Shown here: positions 28,596 through 37,805 of the stretch, one piece after another
Position numbering within the stretch: the first letter of the stretch is position 1
Layout: the number at the start of each line of letters is the position of its first letter
NCBI RefSeq assembly: GCF_003072625.1
Contig: NZ_CP027805.1
Location: 804,001 to 868,000 of the forward strand
Source of the DNA: Limosilactobacillus reuteri
GTDB lineage: Bacteria; Bacillota; Bacilli; Lactobacillales; Lactobacillaceae
Length of the DNA: 64,000 bases
Reading direction: 5' to 3'
Position numbers and translations under genes: made by a program
The notes under the pieces: model-generated
Told to the model about the DNA's origin: nothing
The model's database searches: none
The model's input: only the letters and a program-made list of their open reading frames with translations

Positions 28596-30096
28596 GTTTC
28601 ATTCTCCCTTCAAAGTAAAGCAAAATCCTGGATAGCGTAAATGTGAGGATAAAGTAGATGATCATTGTGATGAATAGAGGTAAAACTCCTTTATAAGTTG
28701 CTGATTGCACTAATTGTGTTTGATACATCAATTCGGAAACACCAATCACAGAAACTAATGAACTATCTTTTAATAAAGTAATAAGCTCATTTCCTAATGC
28801 TGGCCAAATATTTTTAAGTGCTTGGGGCATAATCACATATCTGAATGTTTCGCTTTTACTCATCCCCAAGCTTCGAGCAGCTTCTGTTTGTCCAAGTGGA
28901 ATGGATTGGATCCCAGAACGAATAATTTCAGCAACGTAGGCACCGGAATTTAGTGAAACGGCAATAATCCCAGCGAGGAGAGCCGGAAGTGATTGAATAA
29001 TTGCGCCAATCCCAAAGTAAACAAACATGATTTGAACCATCATTGGCGTACCCCGAAGAAATTCAATGTAGCAAACAGCAATTGAATGTAAGAATTTGTT
29101 CTTTGAAAGCCGCATTAGCGCAAAGAGAGTTCCTAATAGGAAACCAAAAATAACAGAGACAACTGTAATGATTAATGTATATTTAATCCCTTTAGCAAAG
29201 TAACGCCAATAGCTAAGAACAGTATTTTGTTTTTTATAGCTCTTCATGTATTGCGAGGCTTCAGGAATCCATTTTTTATTAATTAGTTGTTCTTTATTAA
29301 CTTTTTTAATTGTCTGGTTGGCGGCATTGACTAACGAGGTATCACCTTTAGGAAAGGCCATGGCAATTCCGCCAGCAGTATTTGGCAATTTCGAATTAAA
29401 GGCATAAAGATTTGAATTATTGGCAGCGTAGGCTTTAGCAGTTGCAGCATCCATTAAAATCCCATCGTATTTATGAGATTGAAGCCCAATGACTAAGGAA
29501 GAAAGTTTAGCAAGCCCTTTGCCGTTTGCTTTAGGCATTTCCTTTGAAATTAGGGTTGATTGGAGCGTACCGTTTTGTGCTCCCACATTTTTCCCATTAA
29601 AGCTTTTGACATTAACTAGCTTATCTTTGTCTCCTTTGTTAATTAAGAAGTAACTATCGCCAGAATAATATGTATTTGAGAAGTCAACGCTCTTTTTTCG
29701 TTCCGCCGTAACGTTCATTCCCGAAATAATAGCATCAATTTTACCTGTTTCTAGCGCAACTAGAAGTGAGTCAAAGTCCATGTTTTTAATAACTAGTTTT
29801 ACTCCCAAGTCTTTAGCAAATTGTTTAGCAAGGGAAACTTCAAAACCGACATATTTAGTTTTTCCATTTTCTTTGGTTGTGAATTCGTAGGGTGGGTAAT
29901 CAGCACTCATTCCCACAACTAATGTTCCTTTTTGTTTAATCTTTTGCACTGAATCATTGCTAGCGACTTGCGATGAATTATTGGCTGATGAAGAGCTAAT
30001 TGAACTGCTCCCGTTAGCAGCCAATGCAGTAATAGGTGTACATAATATCGGAAACGCAATTACCATTAGCAGTAATAAATGTTTAAAACCTTTCAT
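28585..30096 (-). CDS. glnP: Amino acid ABC transporter, fused substrate-binding and permease protein
   Basis: Residues 1-27 form a signal/anchor segment, then a Ser/Asn-rich linker. A type 3 solute-binding domain follows ([19 protein letters not shown] near residue 62, through about 270), and then a permease domain with four or five membrane helices and the EAA-type loop [17 protein letters not shown] near 400. Fusion of receptor and channel is known for GlnP of lactic acid bacteria. Here there is one receptor domain; the Lactococcus protein has two. The gene is 503 aa and is followed directly by its ATPase gene. Confidence 0.93.
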   Translation of the reverse strand: MKGFKHLLLLMVIAFPILCTPITALAANGSSSISSSSANNSSQVASNDSVQKIKQKGTLVVGMSADYPPYEFTTKENGKTKYVGFEVSLAKQFAKDLGVKLVIKNMDFDSLLVALETGKIDAIISGMNVTAERKKSVDFSNTYYSGDSYFLINKGDKDKLVNVKSFNGKNVGAQNGTLQSTLISKEMPKANGKGLAKLSSLVIGLQSHKYDGILMDAATAKAYAANNSNLYAFNSKLPNTAGGIAMAFPKGDTSLVNAANQTIKKVNKEQLINKKWIPEASQYMKSYKKQNTVLSYWRYFAKGIKYTLIITVVSVIFGFLLGTLFALMRLSKNKFLHSIAVCYIEFLRGTPMMVQIMFVYFGIGAIIQSLPALLAGIIAVSLNSGAYVAEIIRSGIQSIPLGQTEAARSLGMSKSETFRYVIMPQALKNIWPALGNELITLLKDSSLVSVIGVSELMYQTQLVQSATYKGVLPLFITMIIYFILTFTLSRILLYFEGRMKHAH

Positions 30097-30396
30097 AGTT
30101 AATAACTCCTTTGAGAATAGTAAGATTAAATTATTACTAAATATACACTTAAATGTTTATTTATGCAATATAAAATCTATAAAAAGAATAAATATTCATA
30201 TATTCGCATAACAATTAAAAGCGGTTACTTAGTTTATGGAGTAGTCAAAGAATAGGTGGATAAGAAATTTAAATTTTTATTTAAAAGTAATGTTGACAGG
30301 GTAGGCCATGTTGGGTAAAATAATTTCTGTAGTGAAAAGGAAGCAGTATGCCTGCTACCTCGATACGTAACTTTAAGCTCGGAGGGAGGGATCAAC
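30097..30396. other. Intergenic region between the ABC operon and rpsU
   Basis: 300 bases without a gene. The left part is very AT-rich and must hold the minus-strand promoter of the transporter operon, which I could not place with confidence. The right part holds the rpsU promoter (30293-30321) and a 5' leader with a small GCAG/CTGC hairpin (30342-30355) ahead of the Shine-Dalgarno GGAGGGAGG. Confidence 0.6.
30293..30321 (+). promoter_or_regulatory. Promoter of rpsU-yqeY
   Basis: TTGACA (30293-30298), 17-base spacer, TAAAAT (30316-30321): near-consensus, as expected for a ribosomal protein gene. Confidence 0.85.
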
Positions 30397-30588
30397 ATGT
30401 CAAAAACAGTCGTTCGTAAGAATGAATCTTTAGACGATGCTCTTCGACGCTTTAAACGTTCAGTTTCACGTAACGGAACATTGCAAGAATATCGTAAACG
30501 TGAATTTTACGAAAAGCCAAGTGTAAAACGCAAGTTGAAATCTGAAGCGGCACGGAAACGTAAGAATAAGCGCGGTCGTCGTTACTAA
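30397..30588 (+). CDS. rpsU: 30S ribosomal protein S21
   Basis: Small, very basic protein of the 30S subunit (63 aa), involved in initiation. It begins [20 protein letters not shown] and ends with an Arg/Lys-rich tail ([11 protein letters not shown]), all typical. GGAGGGAGG precedes the ATG. In many bacteria rpsU belongs to a cluster with dnaG and rpoD; here those two lie 14 kb away and rpsU is paired with yqeY. Confidence 0.98.
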   Translation: MSKTVVRKNESLDDALRRFKRSVSRNGTLQEYRKREFYEKPSVKRKLKSEAARKRKNKRGRRY

Positions 30589-30596
30589 AAATGTGT

Positions 30597-30628
30597 GCTC
30601 TCACCTGTTGCCTGGTGAGAGCTTTTTT
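30597..30628 (+). terminator. Hairpin terminator between rpsU and yqeY
   Basis: GCTCTCACC pairs with GGTGAGAGC followed by six T. It probably attenuates, so that yqeY gets less transcript than rpsU. Confidence 0.85.
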
Positions 30629-30648
30629 ATATGAAAGAAGGATAAATA

Positions 30649-31095
30649 ATGAGCTTACTACAACAATTAACGTCAGATATGGTATCAGCAATGAAGAATC
30701 GTGATAAGGAAACATTAAACGTTGTCCGGATGCTTAAAGCAGCAGTTCAAAATGAACAAATTGAGCTTGGCCACGATTTGAGCGCTAATGAAGAAATTGC
30801 GGTAATGGCACGTGAATATAAACAGCGTAAAGAATCGCTTGAAGAATTTGAAAAAGCTGGACGAGAAGATCTAATCAACCAAGCTAAAAATGAATTAGCA
30901 ATTGTTGAAAAGTATATGCCAAAGCAGTTATCAAAAGATGAAGTTACTAAGATTGTTAAGGAAGTAATTGACGAGCTTAATGCTTCTAGTATGAAGAACT
31001 TCGGACAAGTAATGGGGTCAGTTATGCCCAAAGTTCAAGGTCAAGCAGATGGAAAATTAGTTAACCAGGTTGTAAAAGAACAATTGAGTAAGTAA
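30649..31095 (+). CDS. yqeY: GatB/YqeY domain protein
   Basis: 148-aa helical protein homologous to the tRNA-binding tail domain of GatB, the amidotransferase subunit. Typical segments are DKETLNVVRMLKAA near residue 25, EIAVMAREYKQRKESLEEF near 51 and FGQVMGSVMPKVQGQADG near 120. The exact role is unknown; it is thought to bind tRNA. GAAGGA precedes the ATG. It follows rpsU in many Firmicutes. Confidence 0.94.
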   Translation: MSLLQQLTSDMVSAMKNRDKETLNVVRMLKAAVQNEQIELGHDLSANEEIAVMAREYKQRKESLEEFEKAGREDLINQAKNELAIVEKYMPKQLSKDEVTKIVKEVIDELNASSMKNFGQVMGSVMPKVQGQADGKLVNQVVKEQLSK

Positions 31096-31105
31096 TATCA
31101 GCTGT

Positions 31106-31150
31106 AAAAAAGAAAGTATAAGGAGAAAGTTTCTTCATACTTTCTTTTTT
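31106..31150 (+). terminator. Terminator after yqeY
   Basis: AAAAAAGAAAGTAT pairs with ATACTTTCTTTTTT around an inner GAGAAAG/TTTCTTC segment. The IS30-type element begins about 20 bases further on. Confidence 0.85.
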
Positions 31151-31170
31151 ACTGTACATTTTTCCTTTCG

Positions 31171-32243
31171 TCGTTTGTAAAATTAAGTTAGAAAAAATAA
31201 AAAGCCATTTGTGATAGACTTTTGAATATCCCTAATCAAAAGAAAGGCAATCACAAATGACCTATAAACATCTTACCACACGTGAATTAACTCTCATAGC
31301 TGATTTTTGGTATCAAGGTCCTAAAGCTTATCGGGCTGCTAAATTACTTCAGCGTAGTCAAGAAACCATCTATCGTGTTTATCGTTTCCTCAACGACGGT
31401 AAAACCATCGACCAATATCTTCAGACTTATCAGCGACATAAGCGTCGTTGTGGTCGGAAGCAGACCCAACTGCCAACTATCGAAGTTAACTATATCCATG
31501 CGCAAATCAAGGCAGGTTGGACTCCTGATACTATTATTGGTCGTCATGAACACCCAATTAGCTGCAGTATGCGCACCCTTTATCGCATGTTTGCCCGCAA
31601 TCAGTATGGCTTTTCCGTTAAACAGCTACCGATGAAAGGGAAACGCCATCCCAATGGCTATGTGGAACGTCGTGGTAAAGCTGGCCAATCAGGACGCAGT
31701 ATCTATCAACGATATCGTGATTTTCCGCATTACCAACATGAATTTGGGCACTTTGAAGCTGATACAGTTCAAGGTAAAGCTCACCGCGGAGCGGTAATGA
31801 CGCTAGTAGAGCGACAATCCAAAGTAATGATTGTCCTTAATATTCATCATAAAACAGACGAAGCAGTGAATTGCCAGCTTGATCAATGGCTCGCTAAACT
31901 GCCACGTCACTTTGTTAAATCAATTACTTTTGATAACGGGAAAGAATTTGCTGGATGGCGAGAAATAGCCAATAAGTATGATCTTCACACCTATTTTGCG
32001 GAAGTCGGTGCTCCCAATCAACGAGGGCTAAACGAAAATAATAACGGCCTCTTGCGTCGTGATGGTCTTAGTAAAAAGCTAGATTTTCGCGATTTACCAG
32101 ACGAACTAGTCACTCAGCTAATGCATCGTCGCAACAATATCCCACAAAAATCTCTTAATTATCGTACACCATTAGAAGTATTCTTGAGTCATGTCACAGA
32201 GGAACAACTTTCACCTTTTTTCTAATTTAAATTGACATTTCAG
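31171..32243 (+). mobile_element. IS30-family element, intact
   Basis: About 1.07 kb with imperfect terminal repeats (left CGTTTGTAAAATTAAGTTAG, right CTAATTTAAATTGACATTTC) and one intact transposase. The boundaries are set by comparison with the copy at 13865 and may be off by a few bases; no clear target duplication could be read. It sits between yqeY and bsh, and its right end carries TTGACA facing bsh. Confidence 0.85.
31257..32225 (+). CDS. IS30-family transposase
   Basis: 322 aa. The N-terminal helix-turn-helix (residues about 1-60) is followed by the IS30 blocks RTLYRMFARNQYGF and GKRHPNGYVERRGKAGQSGR. The DDE core has FEADTVQG, SITFDNGKEFAGW and ENNNGLLRRDGL. The frame is complete, so the element may be mobile. 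It is clearly related to, but well diverged from, the broken transposase at 13954 and has the base composition of the host. Confidence 0.94.
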   Translation: MTYKHLTTRELTLIADFWYQGPKAYRAAKLLQRSQETIYRVYRFLNDGKTIDQYLQTYQRHKRRCGRKQTQLPTIEVNYIHAQIKAGWTPDTIIGRHEHPISCSMRTLYRMFARNQYGFSVKQLPMKGKRHPNGYVERRGKAGQSGRSIYQRYRDFPHYQHEFGHFEADTVQGKAHRGAVMTLVERQSKVMIVLNIHHKTDEAVNCQLDQWLAKLPRHFVKSITFDNGKEFAGWREIANKYDLHTYFAEVGAPNQRGLNENNNGLLRRDGLSKKLDFRDLPDELVTQLMHRRNNIPQKSLNYRTPLEVFLSHVTEEQLSPFF

Positions 32244-32259
32244 GTTTTTAAACTAGAAT
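32232..32259 (+). promoter_or_regulatory. Hybrid promoter for bsh: -35 from the IS30 end, -10 from the flank
   Basis: TTGACA (32232-32237) lies inside the right terminal repeat of the IS30-type element. A 16-base spacer crosses the junction (about 32243), then TAGAAT (32254-32259) is in the host flank. The predicted start near 32266 leaves a short leader to the bsh Shine-Dalgarno. The sequence match is strong; activity is inferred. Confidence 0.65.
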
Positions 32260-32291
32260 TAAGGTATTTTCAAAAGAAAAGGGGCCTTTAT

Positions 32292-33269
32292 ATGTGCACA
32301 TCAGTAATTTATACAGCAGGTGATTATTACTTTGGTCGTAATCTTGATTTGGAAGCAAATCTTGGTCAAGAAGTAGTGATTACCCCACGTAATAAGACTT
32401 TAGAATTCCGGGAAATGCCCAATCTTGAACACCATTATGCAATTATTGGAATGTCAATTGTTCGTGATGATTATCCATTATACTTTGATGGGGTAAATGA
32501 AAAGGGTGTTGGAATGGCAGGCCTTAATTTTGATGGTCCGGCTCATTATTTCCCAGTTCAAGAAGGAAAAGATAATATTACATCATTTGAATTAGTTCCT
32601 TATATTCTTGCGGCTGCTTCCTCGGTTGCTGAAGCGAAGAAGTTACTTTCAAATGCAAACATTGCTAATATCAATTTTTCTGATAAACTCCAAGCTGCAC
32701 CGCTGCACTGGATTATTGCTGATAAAACGGGTGCTTCTGTGACTGTTGAATCCACCGCAAAAGGATTGAATGTTTATGATAACCCAGTTGGTGTCTTGAC
32801 AAATAATCCGGAGTTTCCTCGTCAATTATTAAATCTTAGTAACTATCGTAGTGTTGCACCTGCTAATCCGGCTAACGTATTTGCGCCTGATGTCGACCTA
32901 CCAGTTTATAGCCGGGGTTTAGGGACCCATTTTCTCCCGGGAGGAATGGATTCTGAAAGTCGTTTTGTTAAGGCTACTTTCACTAAGATGCATGCCCCAG
33001 TTGGTAATTCTGAAGTTGAGAATATTACCAATTATTTCCACATTCTTCAATCCGTCGAACAACAAAAGGGTTTGGATGAAGTAGCACCGGATACTTTTGA
33101 ATATACGATCTACTCTGATGGTTCAAACCTAAAGAAGGGCATTTTTTACTACAAGACTTACGAAAACAGTCAAATTAATGCAGTTGATATGCATAAGGAA
33201 GACCTTGAAGCGTCAGAATTAATTACCTATCCAGTTCAAAATAAACAAATTATTAACCAACAAAATTAA
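32292..33269 (+). CDS. bsh: Bile salt hydrolase (choloylglycine hydrolase family)
   Basis: N-terminal-nucleophile hydrolase that cleaves glycine or taurine from conjugated bile acids. The nucleophile is Cys2, exposed after Met removal; Arg16 and Asp19 in FGRNLDLE, the Asn in GVLTNNPEF and the Arg in YSRGLGTHFLPGG match the known active site. It is 325 aa, normal. I chose the ATG at 32292 because of Cys2 and AAAAGGGG before it; an in-frame ATG-like start further up would bury Cys2. The closest paralogues include penicillin V acylases, but the sequence fits gut-lactobacillus BSH. An IS30-type element lies just upstream. Confidence 0.95.
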   Translation: MCTSVIYTAGDYYFGRNLDLEANLGQEVVITPRNKTLEFREMPNLEHHYAIIGMSIVRDDYPLYFDGVNEKGVGMAGLNFDGPAHYFPVQEGKDNITSFELVPYILAAASSVAEAKKLLSNANIANINFSDKLQAAPLHWIIADKTGASVTVESTAKGLNVYDNPVGVLTNNPEFPRQLLNLSNYRSVAPANPANVFAPDVDLPVYSRGLGTHFLPGGMDSESRFVKATFTKMHAPVGNSEVENITNYFHILQSVEQQKGLDEVAPDTFEYTIYSDGSNLKKGIFYYKTYENSQINAVDMHKEDLEASELITYPVQNKQIINQQN

Positions 33270-33290
33270 ATAATTATTATTCTATCTCTA

Positions 33291-33343
33291 AACTCTTTTT
33301 ATGCATGAATAACTTATATTTTATGCACAAAAAGAGTTTTTTT
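33291..33343 (+). terminator. Terminator after bsh
   Basis: AACTCTTTTTATGCAT pairs with ATGCACAAAAAGAGTT (one mismatch), followed by a T run. Confidence 0.88.
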
Positions 33344-33363
33344 GAAAAAATATGCTAAAACTA

Positions 33364-33392
33364 TTGATTTTTATTCATAATACTCGTATATT
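33364..33392 (+). promoter_or_regulatory. argGH promoter with overlapping ArgR-type box
   Basis: TTGATT (33364-33369), 17-base spacer, TATATT (33387-33392). TGATTTTTATTCAT (33365-33378) resembles the ARG box (TGAATwwwwATTCA) and overlaps the -35 box and spacer, as expected for repression by ArgR with arginine. The match is partial. Confidence 0.6.
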
Positions 33393-33431
33393 TATAAACA
33401 ACAAATTTCAAATGAGATGGAGGACGAGATT

Positions 33432-34664
33432 ATGTCAAAAGAAAAAATTGTTTTAGCTTATTCTGGTGGTTTAGATACTTCGGTTGCAATTGCCTGGCTC
33501 AAAAATAAGGGGTATGACGTGATTGCATGTTGTATTGATGTGGGTGAAGGAAAAGACCTTGAAGCGATTAAAGAAAAGGGCCTCCAAGTTGGAGCGTGGA
33601 AATCAGTAGTAATTGATGCTAAACGCGACTTTGCTGAACAATTTGTATTACCAGCTCTTCAAGCCCATGCAATGTATGAGCAAAAGTACCCATTAGTTTC
33701 AGCACTTTCTCGTCCATTAATTGTTCAAAAACTTGTAGCAGTTGCTAATCAATATGGTGCGACTGCTATTGCCCATGGGTGTACTGGTAAAGGAAATGAC
33801 CAAGTACGATTTGAAGCAGGAATTCATGCTTTGGCTCCTGATATGAAAATTGAAGATCCAATTCGGGATTGGCACTGGTCACGGGAAGAAGAAATTCAAT
33901 ACGCTAAGGATAATGGCATTCCCGTTCCAATCACAAAGGCTAGTCCCTATTCCATTGATGAAAACTTATGGGGCCGGGCAAATGAATGTGGAATTCTTGA
34001 AGATCCGTGGGCTACGGCACCTGCTGATGCATATGATCGGACAGTTTCAATTGAAGAAGCCCCTGACACCCCAACCACAATTGAAATCACCTTTAATGAA
34101 GGAGTTCCGACCGCAATTGATGGCGAAGAAATGCCGCTTGACCAGTTAATTATAAAACTTGACAAATTAGCTGGTAGTCATGGGATTGGTCGGATTGATC
34201 ACGTTGAAAACCGGCTTGTTGGTATTAAGTCACGGGAAATTTATGAGTGCCCAGCTGCAACTGTTTTATTGGCAGCCCATAAAGACTTGGAAGACCTGAC
34301 CCAAGAACGGGAAGTAGCTCACTTTAAACCATTAATTGAACAAAAAATGAGTGAAATTATTTATAATGGGCTTTGGTATTCACCATTAATGAAATCTTTA
34401 GTTGCTTTTATTGATGAATCACAAGCTGTTGTTAATGGTGTAGTAAGGGTAAAGTTATTTAAAGGAAATGTAATCTGTGAAGGTCGGAAATCACCAAATT
34501 CGCTTTATGATAAGAACTTGGCAACTTACACCTCCGCTGATGAATTTGACCAAGAAGCTGCTACTGGCTTTATTAAACTTTGGGAATTACCAGATAAGGT
34601 CTATGCTCAAGTACAAAACAAAAATAAAAAGAAAGTAAAGGAGAATACAAGCGATGCCTATTAA
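33432..34664 (+). CDS. argG: Argininosuccinate synthase
   Basis: Joins citrulline and aspartate with ATP, the penultimate step of arginine synthesis. The PP-loop [12 protein letters not shown] is at residues 8-19, and [14 protein letters not shown] is near 115. It is 410 aa, normal. The start is ATG at 33432, after GGAGGACGA; the ATG at 33417 is upstream of that Shine-Dalgarno. It overlaps argH by 11 bases. No other arg genes are present in the window. Confidence 0.97.
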   Translation: MSKEKIVLAYSGGLDTSVAIAWLKNKGYDVIACCIDVGEGKDLEAIKEKGLQVGAWKSVVIDAKRDFAEQFVLPALQAHAMYEQKYPLVSALSRPLIVQKLVAVANQYGATAIAHGCTGKGNDQVRFEAGIHALAPDMKIEDPIRDWHWSREEEIQYAKDNGIPVPITKASPYSIDENLWGRANECGILEDPWATAPADAYDRTVSIEEAPDTPTTIEITFNEGVPTAIDGEEMPLDQLIIKLDKLAGSHGIGRIDHVENRLVGIKSREIYECPAATVLLAAHKDLEDLTQEREVAHFKPLIEQKMSEIIYNGLWYSPLMKSLVAFIDESQAVVNGVVRVKLFKGNVICEGRKSPNSLYDKNLATYTSADEFDQEAATGFIKLWELPDKVYAQVQNKNKKKVKENTSDAY

Positions 34665-36039
34665 GAGAATGTGGGGTGGCCGGTTTGAAGAAGCTGGCGA
34701 CCAACTAGTTAACCAATTTAATGCGTCGATCAGTTTTGATCAAGAAATGGCTCAAGAAGACATTGAAGGCTCATTAGCCCATGTAAAAATGCTGAAAGAA
34801 ACACAAATTTTGTCAGCAGATGATGCTGATAAGATTATTGCTGGACTCAAGAAATTACGTGAGCGATTAACTAGTGAAGGACTCCCATTTTCGATTGACA
34901 ATGAAGACATTCATATGAATATTGAGGCATTGCTGACAGAAGAAATTGGTTCCGTTGCCGGTAAACTTCATACTGGGCGGAGCAGAAATGATCAAGTTGC
35001 AACTGACCTTCACCTATATGTAAAGAAGCGGTTGCATGTTATCATTAATGAATTGAAAAAATTACAGGCAGAATTAGTAGATAAAGCAGCAGAAAATGTT
35101 GAAACGATTATGCCAGGGTACACTCATATGCAACATGCTCAGCCAATTTCGTATGGGCACTATCTCATGGCTTATTTCCAAATGTTTCAGCGAGATGTTG
35201 AACGGTTTGAATTTAACCAGCAGCACACGGATTTATCCCCCCTAGGAGCGGCTGCTTTAGCTGGGACCACTTTTCCAATTGATCGACAATTAAGTGCAAA
35301 GTATTTAGGTTTTGCTGAACCATATCATAATTCCCTGGACGCTGTTTCTGATCGGGATTTTGCCCTTGAATTTTTAAGCAACGCAAGTATTTTGATGATG
35401 CACCTGTCACGGCTATGTGAAGAACTGATTTATTGGTGTAGTTATGAATTTGGCTATTTAGAATTGGCAGATTCCTATTCTACCGGTAGCTCGATCATGC
35501 CCCAAAAGAAGAACCCTGATATGGCAGAATTGATTCGTGGTAAAGCTGGGCGAGTTTATGGTGATCTTTTTGGCTTATTAACGACAATGAAGGGGCTCCC
35601 GTTTGCTTATAACAAAGATATGCAAGAAGATAAGGAAGGCTTATTCGACGCAGTAAAGACGATTCTCCCAAGCATCAAGATCATGACTGGGATGATTACC
35701 ACCCTTCAGGTAAAGAAAGAGGCCATGGAACATGCAACTCATCATGACTTTTCCAACGCCACTGAATTAGCAGATTATCTTGCTGCTAAAGGTATTCCGT
35801 TTAGAGAAGCGCATGAAATTGTCGGTGAGTTAGTATTAAAGGGCCTTAAAACAGGGATAAATCTTGTTGATATTCCATTGGACGAATATAAAAAGATTTC
35901 GCCAAAAATTGAAGAAGATGTTTATAACTGCTTACAACCTAAAGTAGCGGTTGAACGGCGGAATTCTTATGGCGGAACTGGGTTTGATCAAGTTCGTCAA
36001 CAAATTAGAGATGCTAAGAAAATTTTGAAAGATAATTAA
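34654..36039 (+). CDS. argH: Argininosuccinate lyase
   Basis: Splits argininosuccinate into arginine and fumarate. Family marks are GGRFEE near residue 8, [14 protein letters not shown] near 108, TPH-type [13 protein letters not shown] near 154 and the signature [20 protein letters not shown] near 277. It is 461 aa, normal. It overlaps the end of argG, so translation is coupled, and the pair is probably controlled by the ArgR-type box before argG. Confidence 0.97.
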   Translation: MPIKRMWGGRFEEAGDQLVNQFNASISFDQEMAQEDIEGSLAHVKMLKETQILSADDADKIIAGLKKLRERLTSEGLPFSIDNEDIHMNIEALLTEEIGSVAGKLHTGRSRNDQVATDLHLYVKKRLHVIINELKKLQAELVDKAAENVETIMPGYTHMQHAQPISYGHYLMAYFQMFQRDVERFEFNQQHTDLSPLGAAALAGTTFPIDRQLSAKYLGFAEPYHNSLDAVSDRDFALEFLSNASILMMHLSRLCEELIYWCSYEFGYLELADSYSTGSSIMPQKKNPDMAELIRGKAGRVYGDLFGLLTTMKGLPFAYNKDMQEDKEGLFDAVKTILPSIKIMTGMITTLQVKKEAMEHATHHDFSNATELADYLAAKGIPFREAHEIVGELVLKGLKTGINLVDIPLDEYKKISPKIEEDVYNCLQPKVAVERRNSYGGTGFDQVRQQIRDAKKILKDN

Positions 36040-36045
36040 TTTAGA

Positions 36046-36090
36046 AATTGAGATTGAGAAAGCAAATTTTTTCTCACCCTCAATTTTTTG
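36046..36090 (+). terminator. Terminator after argH
   Basis: AATTGAGattGAGAAA pairs with TTTCTCaccCTCAATT and is followed by TTTTG. Confidence 0.85.
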
Positions 36091-36093
36091 CTT

Positions 36094-36130
36094 TATAGTA
36101 ACCCATATATTGAATTAAAGGTTATAATTA
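36094..36130 (+). promoter_or_regulatory. BirA operator overlapping the bioY promoter
   Basis: Half-sites TATAGTAACC (36094-36103) and GGTTATAATTA (36120-36130) are separated by 16 bases, as in biotin-repressor sites. The right half contains the likely -10 box TATAAT (36123-36128). Bound BirA would block the bioY-birA transcript when biotin is sufficient. The assignment follows from the pattern plus the two genes downstream. Confidence 0.75.
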
Positions 36131-36152
36131 ATACAAAAATAAAGGATTTACG

Positions 36153-36728
36153 ATGATGATTAGAGAAAAGATAAGTTTGTCAATTCATGAAATGACTGTC
36201 GTTGCCATGATGATTGCAATTATTGCTGTTTTAGGAGCAGTCCCTGGAATTCCGTTGGGGTTTATTCCGGTGCCAATTGTTTTGCAAAATATGGGAATAA
36301 TAATTGTTGGGGAACTCCTTGGACCAAGATTAGGGACAATTACTGTATGGCTCTTTTTGTTTTTAGTTGCACTTGGGTTGCCACTACTTTCTGGTGGACG
36401 TGGCGGAATTATGACCGTCTTAGGCCCAACTGGCGGATATATTTTCGCCTGGTTATTTGTCCCGTTATTGATTGGTCTTAGTCTAAAATTCAGTTGTTTT
36501 TATGGGATGACGCAAGAAATAACTGAATTCCTGATTGTTTGGCTATGGGGAGTAATCTTTGTGGAAGGAGTGGGAGCAATATGGTTAGCAAATCAATTGC
36601 ATACCACCTTTATTTCTGCTTTGGCGTCAAATATTTTATTTGTTTTTGGCGATACAATCAAAGCGCTTATTGCTGTCTCAATTACTCGTCGTTTACGTCA
36701 CATTAAGGTTGTTTCGTTCAGGAGATGA
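36153..36728 (+). CDS. bioY: Biotin transporter BioY
   Basis: Membrane S-component for biotin uptake (ECF type). About six membrane segments in 191 aa; typical motifs are GFIPVPIVLQNMG near residue 48, LLSGGRGGI near 87 and LGPTGGYIFAWL near 99. AAAGG lies seven bases before the first of two adjacent ATG codons. It is followed after six bases by birA. No biotin synthesis genes are in the window, consistent with biotin scavenging. Confidence 0.95.
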   Translation: MMIREKISLSIHEMTVVAMMIAIIAVLGAVPGIPLGFIPVPIVLQNMGIIIVGELLGPRLGTITVWLFLFLVALGLPLLSGGRGGIMTVLGPTGGYIFAWLFVPLLIGLSLKFSCFYGMTQEITEFLIVWLWGVIFVEGVGAIWLANQLHTTFISALASNILFVFGDTIKALIAVSITRRLRHIKVVSFRR

Positions 36729-36734
36729 TTAGAA

Positions 36735-37706
36735 ATGGTTCATTCAACTGCACAGAAAATTTTATGGCAATTACTTTCAGTGCCGGGTTCATGGGTTTCT
36801 GGAAATGACTTAGCACAGCGGTTCAATATTAGTCGTGAATCCGTTTGGAAGGCCATCAACAGTTTACGAAAAAACGGAAATAATATTGAGAGTCGCAGAA
36901 ACCTTGGATACCGTTTTACCGGAAATTCACGGTTGAATGCTGATATTATTGATTTTTATACTCATAATCACTTTACTAATCGTCTTTACGTTGAAGACCA
37001 AGTTAGCTCAACCCAAAGCATTGCAAAAGCTTTTTTGAGTCACCACCTAGTTACTGCGCCAACGGTATTTATTGCTGATCATCAAACTGCTGGTTATGGA
37101 AGACGGGGACGGTCCTTTTACTCTCCGGCAGCAACTGGATTGTATTTTAGTATGATTCTGCCTAGCCCAACGGACAGACCACTACAAGCTGGGTTAATGA
37201 CAACAACTTTTGCAGTTTTAATTGTGGAAGTTCTTAAACAATTTTTCCCTGCTCAAGATTTCCAATATAAATGGGTCAACGATGTTTATTTAGACTATAA
37301 AAAAGTCGGCGGAATTTTGACCGAGGCAGTAATAGACCTTGAATCAAGGACAACGGCTTCCTTAGTGGTAGGAATTGGTTTGAACATTACTACAAAGAAA
37401 TTTCCCCTAGCCCTTAAAGAGAAAGCGACGGGAATAGCACCAGCAGATCGTAATCTTTTAGTCAGTCGGCTTATTGAGGCGATTGCTAATAATTATTCGG
37501 ACTATGATAATCCACAGTATCTTGAGCAATATCGCCAGGCCTCAATGATTTTAGGACAAAAAGTGGAAGTGTTAGTAAATGGTGAGGTTATTGCTGGAAC
37601 TGCTAAGAAGATAGAAAATGATGGGGCTTTAACAATTAGCCTGGCAGACGGAAAAACGAAAACTTTTAATAGTGGCGAAGTAGTTAAAGTTAATTTTGAA
37701 AAATAA
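36735..37706 (+). CDS. birA: Bifunctional biotin-protein ligase / biotin operon repressor
   Basis: Attaches biotin to acetyl-CoA carboxylase and represses biotin genes. The N-terminal winged helix (residues 1-65, NDLAQRFNISRESVWKAINS) marks it as the DNA-binding class. The ligase domain has GYGRRGRSFYSP near 120 and KWVNDVYLDYKKVGGILTE near 178. The C-terminal SH3-like domain is complete. It is 323 aa. It lies directly behind bioY, and the operator upstream of bioY implies autoregulation. Confidence 0.96.
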   Translation: MVHSTAQKILWQLLSVPGSWVSGNDLAQRFNISRESVWKAINSLRKNGNNIESRRNLGYRFTGNSRLNADIIDFYTHNHFTNRLYVEDQVSSTQSIAKAFLSHHLVTAPTVFIADHQTAGYGRRGRSFYSPAATGLYFSMILPSPTDRPLQAGLMTTTFAVLIVEVLKQFFPAQDFQYKWVNDVYLDYKKVGGILTEAVIDLESRTTASLVVGIGLNITTKKFPLALKEKATGIAPADRNLLVSRLIEAIANNYSDYDNPQYLEQYRQASMILGQKVEVLVNGEVIAGTAKKIENDGALTISLADGKTKTFNSGEVVKVNFEK

Positions 37707-37805
37707 CTTCGATCTCTTACGAAAGCTTGCAGTGATGAGGTTAAAGGTGATCTATGATATAATTATCATTAAATAAAGTCTGCTAAATTAAAGGAGATTG
37801 TATAG

